Shown piece by piece: positions 1-8,295 of a DNA stretch of 64,000 nt. The position numbers and the translations under genes were made by a program. Every line of letters starts with the position of its first letter. Positions within the stretch are counted from its first letter, which is position 1. This DNA comes from Variovorax sp. PMC12 (GTDB taxonomy: Bacteria > Pseudomonadota > Gammaproteobacteria > Burkholderiales > Burkholderiaceae_C). The stretch spans positions 248,001 through 312,000 of the forward strand of contig NZ_CP027773.1 in the NCBI RefSeq assembly GCF_003019815.1, read 5' to 3'. Below the pieces are notes generated by a model. It was given only the letters and a program-made list of their open reading frames with translations, was not told the DNA's origin and did no database searches.

Positions 1-513
1 GATCAGCGCGATGTCCACCTTGAACTGGCGGATGAAGTCGATGGTGGCCTCGCCCACGATGGCGCGGTCGCGCGGGCGCACCGAGCCGCCGGCCACGATC
101 ACCTCGCACGAGCTGTTGCCGCTCAGGATGGTGGCCACGTTCAGGTTGTTGGTGATCACGCGCAGGCCGGTGTGGCGCAGCAGCGCCTTGGCCACGGCCT
201 CGGTGGTGGTGCCGATGTTCAGGATCAGCGAGCAGTCGTTGGGCACCAGCTCCGCCACGCGGCGGGCGATGCGCGCCTTGCCCTCGGCGTGCAGGGTCTC
301 ACGCTGCTGGTAGCCGATGTTCTCGGTGGTGGAGCTCGGCACCCGCACGCCGCCGTGAAAGCGCGTCAGCAATCCCTCGTCGGCCAGCCGCTGCACGTCC
401 CGGCGGACCGTCTGCAGCGTGACGCCGAGCATTTCGGCCAGTTCTTCGACGGTGACGGAGCCGCGCGTGCGCACGGTTTCCAGGAGATTGATCTGTCGGG
501 GATTGGAGTTCAC
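1..513 (-). CDS. glpR: DeoR-family transcriptional regulator, GlpR-like (3' part missing)
   Basis: Repressor expected to control glycerol-3-phosphate use. 171 codons are visible and the gene runs off the left edge, so the C-terminal part is missing. The N-terminus carries a DeoR helix-turn-helix (ELAEMLGVTLQTVRRDVQRL, about residues 22-41) followed by the DeoR sugar-phosphate sensor start (GGVRVPSST, then NIGTTTEAVA around residue 100). The only plausible start is the GTG at 513; there is no clear Shine-Dalgarno site and no ATG upstream in frame. It lies divergent from glpD, the classic GlpR target, which is the main reason for choosing GlpR among DeoR proteins. Function is inferred from family and context. 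Confidence 0.8.
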   Translation of the reverse strand, partial: MNSNPRQINLLETVRTRGSVTVEELAEMLGVTLQTVRRDVQRLADEGLLTRFHGGVRVPSSTTENIGYQQRETLHAEGKARIARRVAELVPNDCSLILNIGTTTEAVAKALLRHTGLRVITNNLNVATILSGNSSCEVIVAGGSVRPRDRAIVGEATIDFIRQFKVDIALI

Positions 514-704
514 AGGGGCGTCGCGAAGGGCAGGAAGACTGCGGCAAGGTTACAGTGCGCGTCAATTTAAAACGAAAGAAAGCGAATCCCGATTGAGGGA
601 ATTTTCGGGGAAAATCGCGCTCAAAGGAATGAAATTGAAAGAATTCGAAAATACAATGGCTTCCGTCAGCGAACCCAAGCCATGAACCAACGGATCCATC
701 TGCT
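514..704. promoter_or_regulatory. glpR-glpD divergent promoter region
   Basis: This 191-bp intergenic stretch is much more AT-rich than its surroundings between about 561 and 655. It holds repeated CGAA/TTCG words (near 572, 582, 604 and 643), as expected for tandem DeoR-type operators. I could not fix exact -10/-35 boxes. That GlpR binds here is inference. Confidence 0.35.
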
Positions 705-2285
705 GTGAGCGATTTTTCCTCGAATCCGCCTGCGCCCGCCACCGATTGCGACGTTCTCATTGTCGGCGGCGGCATCAACGGCTGCGGCATCGCACGCGAC
801 CTGGCCGGCCGCGGCTGGCGCGTGGTGCTTTGCGAAAAAGACGACCTTGCCTCGCACACCTCTTCTTCCTCGACCAAGCTGATCCACGGCGGGTTGCGCT
901 ACCTCGAGTACTACGAGTTCTCGCTGGTGCGCAAGGCGCTGCAGGAGCGCGAAGTGCTGCTCAAGAGCGCGCCCCACATCATGTGGCCGCTTCGCTTCGT
1001 GATGCCGCACGACCCGTCGATGCGCCCGGCCTGGATGATCCGCATCGGCCTGTTCATGTACGACCACCTCGCCAGGCGCGAGGTGCTGCCGGGCTCGCGC
1101 AGCGTCGACCTGCGCCGGCATGCCGCCGGCAAGCCGCTGAAGGAGCAGTACAAGCGCGGCTTCGTCTATTCCGACGGCTGGGTCGACGACGCGCGGCTCG
1201 TTGTGCTCAACGCGCTGGACGCGCGCGCGCGCGGCGCCGAGGTGCTGACCCGCACGCGCTGCGTGCACGCCCAGCGCGACGCCGACGCCTGGACCGCCAC
1301 GCTGGAAGGCGCCGACGGCAACAGGCGCACGCTGCGCGCGCGCGCCGTGGTCAACGCGGCGGGGCCGTGGGCCGAGTCCTTCCTGCGCGGCGTGGCGCAG
1401 TCGGCCAAGGGCGAGGCGCTGGCCACCAAGAGCCTGCGGCTCGTCAAGGGCAGCCACATCGTGGTGCCGCGCCTGTTCGAGCACGACCATGCCTACATCT
1501 TCCAGAACCCAGACAAGCGGATCATCTTCGCCATTCCCTACCAGGACGAGTTCACGCTGATCGGCACCACCGACATCGAACTGACCGGCGACGACCCCGG
1601 CGCGGCGCGCATCGCGCAGGAAGAGATCGACTACCTCTGCACCCAGGCCAGCCGCTACTTCGACAAGCCCATCGTGCCGGCCGACGTGGTGTGGACCTAT
1701 TCCGGCGTGCGCCCGCTGCTGGACGACGCGTCGGGCGATCCGTCCGCCGTCACGCGCGACTACCTGCTCGAGTCGAACACCACCGCCGCGCCGCTGCTGT
1801 CGGTGTGGGGCGGCAAGATCACCACCTTCCGCAAGCTGGCCGAGGACGCGGCCGACGAGGTCGGCAAGATGCTGGGCCAGTCGAGCGCGCAGCGCCCGGC
1901 TTGGACCGACGGCGCCTTCCTCGCGGGCGGCGACCTGTCGGGCTGGATCGGCGCCGCGAAGCGTCCCGACGACGACTTCGAGCGCTTCGTGTCGGCCGTG
2001 CAGGCAAAGCACCCCTGGCTCTACGGCCAGCTCGCGCGGCGGCTGGCGCGGGCTTACGGCGCGCGCATCGACGACGTTCTGGGCGATGCGAAATCCTTCG
2101 CCGGCCTGGGCGCCGAAGTGGCACCCGGCCTGTTCGAGCGCGAACTGCGCTTCCTGCAGGACAACGAGTGGGCCGTGACCGCCGACGACGTGCTCTGGCG
2201 CAGGTCCAAGCTGGGGCTGCACTACACGCCCGCGCAGCGCGAACAGGTTGCGCGCTGGCTGCAGGCCAATCCCAGGCGCGGCTGA
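705..2285 (+). CDS. glpD: aerobic glycerol-3-phosphate dehydrogenase
   Basis: FAD enzyme that oxidises sn-glycerol 3-phosphate to dihydroxyacetone phosphate at the inner face of the cytoplasmic membrane and passes electrons to quinone. The 526-residue protein starts with an FAD-binding Rossmann motif (VLIVGGGINGCGIARDL, about residues 17-33), then the GlpD signature SSSSTKLIHGGLRYLE (about 53-68) and, further on, YSGVRPLLDD and WGGKITTFRKLAE, all typical of this family at its usual length. The start is the GTG at 705, since an upstream ATG at 682 is out of frame. It is transcribed away from glpR. No glpK or glpF lies in the window. Confidence 0.96.
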   Translation: MSDFSSNPPAPATDCDVLIVGGGINGCGIARDLAGRGWRVVLCEKDDLASHTSSSSTKLIHGGLRYLEYYEFSLVRKALQEREVLLKSAPHIMWPLRFVMPHDPSMRPAWMIRIGLFMYDHLARREVLPGSRSVDLRRHAAGKPLKEQYKRGFVYSDGWVDDARLVVLNALDARARGAEVLTRTRCVHAQRDADAWTATLEGADGNRRTLRARAVVNAAGPWAESFLRGVAQSAKGEALATKSLRLVKGSHIVVPRLFEHDHAYIFQNPDKRIIFAIPYQDEFTLIGTTDIELTGDDPGAARIAQEEIDYLCTQASRYFDKPIVPADVVWTYSGVRPLLDDASGDPSAVTRDYLLESNTTAAPLLSVWGGKITTFRKLAEDAADEVGKMLGQSSAQRPAWTDGAFLAGGDLSGWIGAAKRPDDDFERFVSAVQAKHPWLYGQLARRLARAYGARIDDVLGDAKSFAGLGAEVAPGLFERELRFLQDNEWAVTADDVLWRRSKLGLHYTPAQREQVARWLQANPRRG

Positions 2286-2410
2286 GGCCCGGCGCAGGCC
2301 TGGCGCAGGGGCTGGCCACCCCAACCATCGGCAGTCGTAGACATGACTGATGGCAGATGCTTTTGGCGCTTGCTTCGCGTACATTCGACGGCCCCCGAAA
2401 GCCACCGCCA

Positions 2411-3415
2411 GTGATCTCCAGCCTTTCCAGCCTCCCAGACCCCGTCGCCGCGCCTCGCAACAACGTCCCCAAGCGGGTCCTGGTTCTCCGCTACTCGCAG
2501 TCCGGCCAGCTCGACCAGGTGGCCGAGCAGATCGTGGCGCCGCTGCGCGCCGACCCGTCGATCCAGGTGCATGAAGAAGTGTTGCGACCACTGCAGCCGT
2601 TTCCCTTTCCCTGGCCCTTCCTGACCTTCTTCGACGCCTTCCCGGAGTCGGCCCACATGAAGCCGCGGCCGCTGGCGCCGCTGTCGCTCGGCGGCGATGA
2701 AGACTTCGACCTCATCGTGCTGCCTTACCAGGTGTGGTTCCTGGCACCTTCGCAGCCGGTCGCGGCGTTCCTCAAGCATCCGGTGGCCGCGCGCCTGCTC
2801 GAGGGGAAGCCGGTGGTCACGGTCATCGCCTGCCGCAACATGTGGCTGCTGGCGCACGAGAAGCTCAAGGGCATGCTGGACGACGTGGGCGCGCGCCTGA
2901 TCGACAACGTGGTGCTGACCGATCCCGGCCCCACGCTCGCCACCTTCTTCACCACGCCGGCCTGGCTGATCTGGGGCCGCAAGCGCGGCTTCTGGGGCAT
3001 GCCCGACGCGGGGCTCAGCGCCGAACAGATCCGCGGCAGCGGCCGCTTCGGCCGCGCGCTTCGCGATGCGCTGCACGCCGGCCTCGAACGCGGCACGCAG
3101 CCGCTGCTGGCCGGCCTGGGCGCGGTGCGCGCCGATGCCCGGCTGCTCGTCAGCGAGAAGGCCGGCACCCGCAGCTTCTATCTGTGGGGCAAGCTCATCA
3201 TGGCGGCCGGCCGCCCCGGCGCATGGCAGCGCAAGCCGCTGCTGCTGCTGTACGTGCTGTTCCTGCTGGTACTGATCATTACGGTAGTGCCCGTGAGCCT
3301 CACGCTCCAGGCGCTGCTGCGGCCTTTGTTCCGGGGGTGGCTGACTAGAATGACCGCCCAGTTCGAGTGCCCGTCGGGCTCCGCCACGGACCGCTCCCAT
3401 CTCTATGACGACTGA
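2411..3415 (+). CDS. DarA-like (dialkylresorcinol condensing enzyme family) flavodoxin-fold protein
   Basis: Relative of DarA, the partner of the KAS III-like DarB in dialkylresorcinol and flexirubin biosynthesis; the precise reaction here is unknown. Near the N-terminus RVLVLRYSQSGQ (about residues 22-33) looks like the phosphate/FMN loop of flavodoxin-like folds. The middle carries aromatic-rich blocks (PFPFPWPFLTFFDAFP, FTTPAWLIWG), and a strong hydrophobic segment at about 275-300 suggests a C-terminal membrane anchor. I chose the GTG at 2411 because the in-frame ATG at 2357 adds an unlikely leader; the ATG remains possible. The last 11 bp overlap the next gene, so translation is probably coupled. 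First gene of the putative ACP-dependent operon. Confidence 0.72.
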   Translation: MISSLSSLPDPVAAPRNNVPKRVLVLRYSQSGQLDQVAEQIVAPLRADPSIQVHEEVLRPLQPFPFPWPFLTFFDAFPESAHMKPRPLAPLSLGGDEDFDLIVLPYQVWFLAPSQPVAAFLKHPVAARLLEGKPVVTVIACRNMWLLAHEKLKGMLDDVGARLIDNVVLTDPGPTLATFFTTPAWLIWGRKRGFWGMPDAGLSAEQIRGSGRFGRALRDALHAGLERGTQPLLAGLGAVRADARLLVSEKAGTRSFYLWGKLIMAAGRPGAWQRKPLLLLYVLFLLVLIITVVPVSLTLQALLRPLFRGWLTRMTAQFECPSGSATDRSHLYDD

Positions 3416-4541
3416 TGTCTTCCTGACCCGTACCGCCGCCTTCCTGCCCTTTCCCCCGGTCGGCAACGACGACATCGAAGACGTGCTCGGCCGCATCGGC
3501 GGCAAGGCTTCGCGCGCGCGGCGGCTCATTCTTCGCAGCAACGGCATCCAGTCGCGCCACTACGCCATCGACCGCGCCACCGGCGAACTGGCCATGACCA
3601 ACGCGCAGCTCACCGCCTCGGCCATCCGCGCGCTGGGCGACGACGTGGGGCCTGTCGACTGCCTGGCCACCGGCACCTCGCTGCCCGACCAGCTCATGCC
3701 CAACCATGCGGTGATGGTGCACGGCGAACTCGGCTGGCCGCGCCTCGAAGTGGTGGCCTGCGCGGGCATCTGCCTTGCCGGCGCCACGGCGCTGAAGCAT
3801 GCGTGGCTGTCGGTGCGCGCGGGCGACGCGCGGCGCGCGGTGGCCACCGGTTCGGAGCTGGCCTCGGCCGTGATGCGCGGTTCGCGCTTCGAGGCGGAGC
3901 TGGAGCACAAGCTCGAAGCGCTCGAGGCCCGGCCCGAGCTGGCCTTCGAGAAAGACTTCCTGCGCTGGATGCTGTCCGACGGCGCCGGCGCGGTGCTGCT
4001 GGAGCGCGAGCCGCGCGGGCCGCTGTCGCTGCGCATCGACTGGATCGACCTGTCGTCGGCCGCGCACGAACTGCCGGTGTGCATGTACGCAGGCGCCGAG
4101 AAAAACGCCGAAGGCGGCCTCGACGGCTGGGCCCGAAAGTCGACCGAAGACTGGCAGCGCGAGTCGACCTTCGCCGTCAAGCAGGACGTGCGCCTGCTCA
4201 ACGACAACATCGTGCGCGCCACGCTGGGCGAGCCGCTCGCGGCCATCATCGAGCGGCGCGGGCTGAGGTCGGCGGACATCGACTGGTTCCTGCCGCATCT
4301 GTCATCGCACTATTTCGTCGAACCAGTGAGCCAGTGCCTCGAGTCGCTGGGCCTGCACATTCCGCGCGAGCGCTGGTTCAGCAACCTCGCGAGCAAGGGC
4401 AACACGGGCTCGGCGTCGCCTTACATCATGCTCGACGAGCTGTTCCGCTCGGGCCGCATCAAGCCCGGGCAGAAGCTCTTGATGTTCGTGCCCGAAAGCG
4501 GCCGCTTCTCCAGCGGCTTCATCTACATGGAGGCGGTGTAG
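3405..4541 (+). CDS. beta-ketoacyl-ACP synthase III family protein, DarB-like
   Basis: Thiolase-fold condensing enzyme expected to join an acyl chain to an ACP- or CoA-bound partner. The catalytic triad of KAS III can be read: Cys119 in VVACAGICLAG, a His in LPHLSSHYF (298 or 302) and Asn333 in SKGNTGSAS. At 378 residues it is longer than FabH, as in DarB-type enzymes. It follows the DarA-like gene with an 11-bp overlap, the same pairing as darA-darB, and is followed 2 bp later by a small unknown gene. No fatty-acid synthesis genes are adjacent, so housekeeping FabH is unlikely. The substrate cannot be told from sequence. Confidence 0.82.
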   Translation: MTTDVFLTRTAAFLPFPPVGNDDIEDVLGRIGGKASRARRLILRSNGIQSRHYAIDRATGELAMTNAQLTASAIRALGDDVGPVDCLATGTSLPDQLMPNHAVMVHGELGWPRLEVVACAGICLAGATALKHAWLSVRAGDARRAVATGSELASAVMRGSRFEAELEHKLEALEARPELAFEKDFLRWMLSDGAGAVLLEREPRGPLSLRIDWIDLSSAAHELPVCMYAGAEKNAEGGLDGWARKSTEDWQRESTFAVKQDVRLLNDNIVRATLGEPLAAIIERRGLRSADIDWFLPHLSSHYFVEPVSQCLESLGLHIPRERWFSNLASKGNTGSASPYIMLDELFRSGRIKPGQKLLMFVPESGRFSSGFIYMEAV

Positions 4542-4543
4542 CC

Positions 4544-4939
4544 ATGGACCTCGACGCTGTACCGCAGGAGGGCAATGCGACCCTCGACGGCCATTCCAAG
4601 CTGATGTATGCGCGCGACGCGCAGGGGCGCGTTGTCACCGCCACCTCGCGCGGCTGGGAGGCCGAAGAGATCGTCACCAGCCACGCCGTCGACGTGCTCG
4701 TCGAACAGGCGCAGGCCGCAAGGGAGCGCGTGAAGGCGGGCCAGGCCTCGCCGCTCGAATACTGGATGTACGAGCGCCGCATGGACGTGGCGCTGCTCTC
4801 CCAGACCAGCGGCTTCTGGCAGTGGCGCGTGCGGCGCCACCTGCAGCCGCGCCATTTCGCCGCGCTGTCCGAAGCACAACTCGCACGCTACAGCGAAGCG
4901 CTGGGGCTGCCCGTTTCCACCCTGCAAGGCTTGCCGTGA
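4544..4939 (+). CDS. hypothetical protein in the ACP-dependent operon
   Basis: I do not recognise this 131-residue protein. It is soluble, without signal peptide or membrane segment, and charged. Notable blocks are GHSKLMYARDAQGRVV near residues 16-31, a helical stretch VDVLVEQAQAARERVKAG, and the aromatic SPLEYWMYERRMDVALLSQ and GFWQWRVRRHLQP. It starts 2 bp after the KAS III gene and its stop overlaps the GTG start of the BtrH-like gene, so it is almost certainly cotranslated with both. A small accessory or adaptor for the condensing or acyltransfer step is a reasonable guess only. Confidence 0.75.
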   Translation: MDLDAVPQEGNATLDGHSKLMYARDAQGRVVTATSRGWEAEEIVTSHAVDVLVEQAQAARERVKAGQASPLEYWMYERRMDVALLSQTSGFWQWRVRRHLQPRHFAALSEAQLARYSEALGLPVSTLQGLP

Positions 4940-5916
4940 AGTTCCAACACCAACAGGCGGCGCACTGCGAGAGCGGCGTCATCTCCAGCCTGATGCGCCA
5001 CCACGGCGCGCCGATGAGCGAGAGCATGGCGCTGGGGCTTTCATCGGCGCTGTCGTTCGCGTACCTGCCGTTCATCAAGCTGTCGGGCCTGCCGCTCATT
5101 TCGTACCGCATGCCGCCCAAGGCCATCATCAAGGGCCTGCTGGCGCCGATGGCCGCGCGCTTTCGCTTCGAGACCTTCCGCAGCCCCGAGGCCGGCCAGC
5201 AGCGGCTCGACGCCTTGCTCGCCGACGGCCAGCTGGTGGGGCTGCAGACCTCGGTCTACTGGCTGCCGTACTTCCCGCCAAACATGCGCTTTCACTTCAA
5301 CGCGCACAACCTGCTGGTCTACGGCAAGGACGGCGACGACTACCTGATCAGCGATCCCGTGTTCGAGGAGCCCGTGCGCTGCGCCAGCAGCGACCTGGCC
5401 CGCGCACGCTTCGCCAAGGGCGTGCTCGCGCCCAAGGGGCTCATGTACTACCCGCAGGCCATCGACCGCAAGGCGGTCGACGCGGCCAGCGTCGTCAAGG
5501 CCATCCGCAAGACGGTGCGCAACATGCTCGCCCCGATTCCTATCGTCGGCGTGCGCGGCATGCGCACGCTGGCCAGGCGCATGCAGGCGCTGTCGCCGAC
5601 CGACCCGCGCAGCGTCGACTTCATCGGCCACGTGGTGCGCATGCAGGAAGAAATCGGCACGGGCGGGGCGGGCTTTCGCTTCATCTACGCGGGCTTCCTG
5701 CAAGAGGCCGCGCACCTGCTCGACAAGCCGCAACTGCAGCAGATGTCGGAGCGGCTGATCGCGATCGGCGACGGATGGCGCGCGTTCGCACTCAAGGCGG
5801 CGCGGATGGTGAAGGGGCGCGAGGCGGTGGACCCCGCAGCGCTTGCCGCGAAGCTGCGTGAGCAGGCTCAGCAGGAAGAAAGCTTCTTCCGCGATCTCAA
5901 GGCTGCCGTCGCCTGA
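4936..5916 (+). CDS. BtrH N-terminal domain protein (putative ACP-dependent acyltransferase)
   Basis: 326-residue protein of the BtrH_N family. BtrH moves an acyl group from an acyl carrier protein to an aminoglycoside in butirosin biosynthesis, and an analogous acyl transfer is inferred here. The family start AHCESGVISSLM gives Cys11. Later AHNLLVYG (His near residue 125) and DYLISDPVF (Asp near 140) complete a Cys-His-Asp arrangement like C39-type papain folds. The C-terminal half (about 170-326) is helical, like the DUF4872 region of such proteins. The start is the GTG at 4936, overlapping the previous stop as GTGA. An ACP gene lies further down the same operon, supporting the role. A 300-bp repeat-containing gap follows. 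Confidence 0.78.
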   Translation: MKFQHQQAAHCESGVISSLMRHHGAPMSESMALGLSSALSFAYLPFIKLSGLPLISYRMPPKAIIKGLLAPMAARFRFETFRSPEAGQQRLDALLADGQLVGLQTSVYWLPYFPPNMRFHFNAHNLLVYGKDGDDYLISDPVFEEPVRCASSDLARARFAKGVLAPKGLMYYPQAIDRKAVDAASVVKAIRKTVRNMLAPIPIVGVRGMRTLARRMQALSPTDPRSVDFIGHVVRMQEEIGTGGAGFRFIYAGFLQEAAHLLDKPQLQQMSERLIAIGDGWRAFALKAARMVKGREAVDPAALAAKLREQAQQEESFFRDLKAAVA

Positions 5917-5941
5917 TGATTCTTTGTCTGGTTTCGAGTCG

Positions 5942-6196
5942 TTCGGGGTGCGATCACGTCGACGGGGTACCTTGCTCCGCGAATGTCCCCCGCCCTGCGG
6001 GCTCCTCCTTTATTTCGCTGCGCAAGGCACCCCGCCGACGTGATCGTTCAGAGCACTTGTTGATTGGCCGGAACAACGACCGCGCTTGTTGTGCACAGGG
6101 CATCGGGTGCTCCCCGCAGCGAAATAAAGGAGGAGGCCGAAGGCCGGGGGACATTCGCGGAGGGGAGTACCCGATGCCCTGCGCACACGCCCCGAA
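5942..6196. repeat. composite palindromic repeat, copy 1 (hairpins A and B)
   Basis: Two long imperfect hairpins back to back. Hairpin A (5951-6046) has 24-nt arms with two mismatches around a 48-bp core (5975-6022). Hairpin B (about 6090-6187) has the same core in reverse (6115-6161) inside different arms (6096-6114 and 6162-6181, one mismatch; six more pairs outside with one mismatch). The ends are inverted copies of TTCGGGG (5942-5948 and 6190-6196), with T-rich sequence outside the left and A-rich sequence outside the right. A shorter relative lies at 59357-59526. It fills the gap between the BtrH-like gene and the ABC ATPase gene and ends 21 bp before the latter. Short reading frames here are artefacts of the palindrome. 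Confidence 0.9.
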
Positions 6197-6217
6197 AAAC
6201 ACGCAGATGGCAAACCG

Positions 6218-7126
6218 ATGCTAGAGCTGAAGAGCCTCAGCTACCGGTATCCGCATGCCGACGCGGCCGCACTGGCCGACGTATCGCTCGCAGTGCCGAG
6301 AGCTTGCGTGCTCGGTCTTCTGGGCCCGAACGGCGCAGGCAAGACCACGCTCATCTCGCACCTGTCGGGCGCGCTGGCCGTGCAGTCGGGCGAGATCCGG
6401 ATCGACGGTCAACCGCTGCAGCAGGTGCGTGCAAAGACCCCAACAAGGATTGCCGTCGCGCCGCAGGAGCATGCGTTCTATCCCATGCTGACCGTGGCCG
6501 AGAACCTCGCATGCTTCGCGGCGGCGGGTGGCCTGTCTGGCGCGAAGAAAAAAGAGCGCATCGCCGCCTGCACGGAGTTTGCGCAACTCGAACAGTTCTC
6601 CGGCGTGCGCGCTGAAAGACTCTCCGGTGGCCTCAAGCGGCGCCTCAACCTCGCCATTGCGTTGCTGCCCGAGCCCGAGCTGATGCTCTTCGACGAGCCC
6701 ACCGTCGGCGTCGATCCGCAGTCGCGCGCCTTCATCCTCGACGCCATCAAGAGCCTTGCGCAGCAGGGCGCGGCGGTGATCTACGCCTCGCACTACATGG
6801 AAGAGATCGAGGCCATCGCCGATCGCGTCGTCATCCTCGACCGGGGCCATGTGCTGCGCGAAGGCGCGCTCGACGAGCTGCTCTCGAAGAGCGCGATGCT
6901 GCTCACGCTCGCGGCCGACGGGCTCGATGCGGGCATGCTCTCGCGCTTCGGCACGTTGGAAGAGGGCGGCGTGCACTGGCGCATCCACCTGGACAGAGGC
7001 ATCGGCCCGGGTCCTGTGCTGGCAGCGCTGGAAGCGCAGGGCGTCGAAGTGCGCCACGCGGAGTTCGGCCGCCATGACCTGGAGCAGCTGTTCATGGCGC
7101 TCACCCATCGCTCGCTGCGCGACTGA
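6218..7126 (+). CDS. ABC transporter ATP-binding protein (ABC-2 exporter)
   Basis: Cytoplasmic ATPase of an export-type ABC transporter working with the permease encoded 11 bp downstream. One nucleotide-binding domain is complete: Walker A LLGPNGAGKTTL (about residues 34-45), Q-loop APQEHAFYP, signature LSGGLKRRLN, Walker B LMLFDEPTVGVDP and the H-loop YASHYMEE. At 302 residues, with a C-terminal extension after residue 220, it resembles DrrA/CcmA-type exporters of lipids, polyketides or drugs. It starts 21 bp after the palindromic repeat, so its mRNA leader may contain that structure. Context suggests it exports the product of the operon's condensing enzymes; this is inference. Confidence 0.9.
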   Translation: MLELKSLSYRYPHADAAALADVSLAVPRACVLGLLGPNGAGKTTLISHLSGALAVQSGEIRIDGQPLQQVRAKTPTRIAVAPQEHAFYPMLTVAENLACFAAAGGLSGAKKKERIAACTEFAQLEQFSGVRAERLSGGLKRRLNLAIALLPEPELMLFDEPTVGVDPQSRAFILDAIKSLAQQGAAVIYASHYMEEIEAIADRVVILDRGHVLREGALDELLSKSAMLLTLAADGLDAGMLSRFGTLEEGGVHWRIHLDRGIGPGPVLAALEAQGVEVRHAEFGRHDLEQLFMALTHRSLRD

Positions 7127-7137
7127 CCGAGGTTCCC

Positions 7138-8295
7138 ATGCTCCTCGCGCTCATCAGGAAAGAACTGCTCGCCCTCGTGCGCGACATGCACGGGCTGGCC
7201 GCGCTGTTCGTGATGCCGATGGTCTTCATCGTGCTGATGTCGCTCACGCTGAAAGACATCTACCGCCCGCCGCTCGCCGAGCTGAGCTATGCGGTCGACA
7301 TGCGCGACACCGCCACGCCGGCGCAGTGGCTCAAGCAGCTCTGGCAGCGCAACCACGGCACGCCGCAGACGCTGGGCGACGACTGGCAGGCGCGGCTGCG
7401 CAACGGTTCGCTCAAGTACGTGATCGTGATGGAGCCGGGGCTGTCGCAAGAGCTGGAGTCGGCCGCGCTCTCGACCCAGGCGCGCATCCACCTGCTGACC
7501 GAGCCCGGCATCGACGCCAACCTGTTCAATGCGCTGCGCGCGGAGCTGGTCGGCGCGTCGGGCGAGCTCAAGGCACGGCTCGCGCTGGCGGTGCCCGGCA
7601 CGGCCAGCCCCGCGCCCGATGCGTCGATCCAGGCGATGGTGCGCGCCGAGCGCTTCTCCGCCGCCGGTCCGCGCCCGACCTCGGTGCAGCAGAACGTGCC
7701 CGCATGGCTGGTCTTCGGCATGTTCTTCGTGGTCGCGTCGCTGTCCAGCCTGTTCGTGCAGGAGCGCAGTTCGGGCGCGCTCGGCCGGCTGCAGAGCCTG
7801 GGCGTCTCGCGCTTCACGCTGCTGGCGTCCAAGGCCTTGCCCTACCTTGGCGTGAACGCGCTGCAGGCGGTGCTGATGCTGGCGGCCGGCATCTGGTTCA
7901 TGCCGCTGATCGGCGGCGACGCGATGTCACTCGCCGGCATCCACTGGGGCGCGCTGGTGCTGTCGCTCGCGGCGGTGAGCCTGGCGGCGGTGAGCCTGTC
8001 GCTGGCGCTGGCCTGCCTGGTGCGCAGCCATGCGCAGGCGGCCACCATCGGACCGATGGTCAACGTGCTGATGGCGGCTGCCGGCGGCATCATGGTGCCC
8101 AAGTTCGTGATGCCGGGCTTCATGCAGCGGCTGGTCGAGATCTCGCCGATGAACTGGGGGCTCGAAGCGCTGCTCACCGTGCTGCTGCGCGGCGGCGGCG
8201 TGGCCGACGCGCTGCCGCAGATCGGCCGGCTGGCCGTGTTCGCGGCGGTGATGTTCCTCATCGCCGTATTTCTGTTTCGCAGGCGCGCACCATGA
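7138..8295 (+). CDS. ABC-2 type transporter permease
   Basis: Membrane half of the exporter. The 385-residue protein has one N-terminal membrane segment (about residues 20-40, GLAALFVMPMVFIVLMSLTL), a long extracytoplasmic domain (about 45-190) and a cluster of membrane segments from about 195 to the end, including LLASKALPYLGVNALQAVLM and AVFAAVMFLIAVFLF. This is the ABC2_membrane_3 layout seen in lipid and antibiotic exporters. Its stop overlaps the start of the ACP gene (ATGA), so transporter and biosynthetic genes are translationally linked. The substrate is unknown. Confidence 0.88.
   Translation: MLLALIRKELLALVRDMHGLAALFVMPMVFIVLMSLTLKDIYRPPLAELSYAVDMRDTATPAQWLKQLWQRNHGTPQTLGDDWQARLRNGSLKYVIVMEPGLSQELESAALSTQARIHLLTEPGIDANLFNALRAELVGASGELKARLALAVPGTASPAPDASIQAMVRAERFSAAGPRPTSVQQNVPAWLVFGMFFVVASLSSLFVQERSSGALGRLQSLGVSRFTLLASKALPYLGVNALQAVLMLAAGIWFMPLIGGDAMSLAGIHWGALVLSLAAVSLAAVSLSLALACLVRSHAQAATIGPMVNVLMAAAGGIMVPKFVMPGFMQRLVEISPMNWGLEALLTVLLRGGGVADALPQIGRLAVFAAVMFLIAVFLFRRRAP

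Noticed and set aside
5942..6196. CRISPR array
   Set aside because: Only two core copies in opposite orientation, no regular spacers and no cas genes.
5954..6615. Short proteins with a motif like RSEIKEEAEGRGTFAEQGT
   Set aside because: They are translations of the palindromic repeat core and recur at 59369-59551; spurious.
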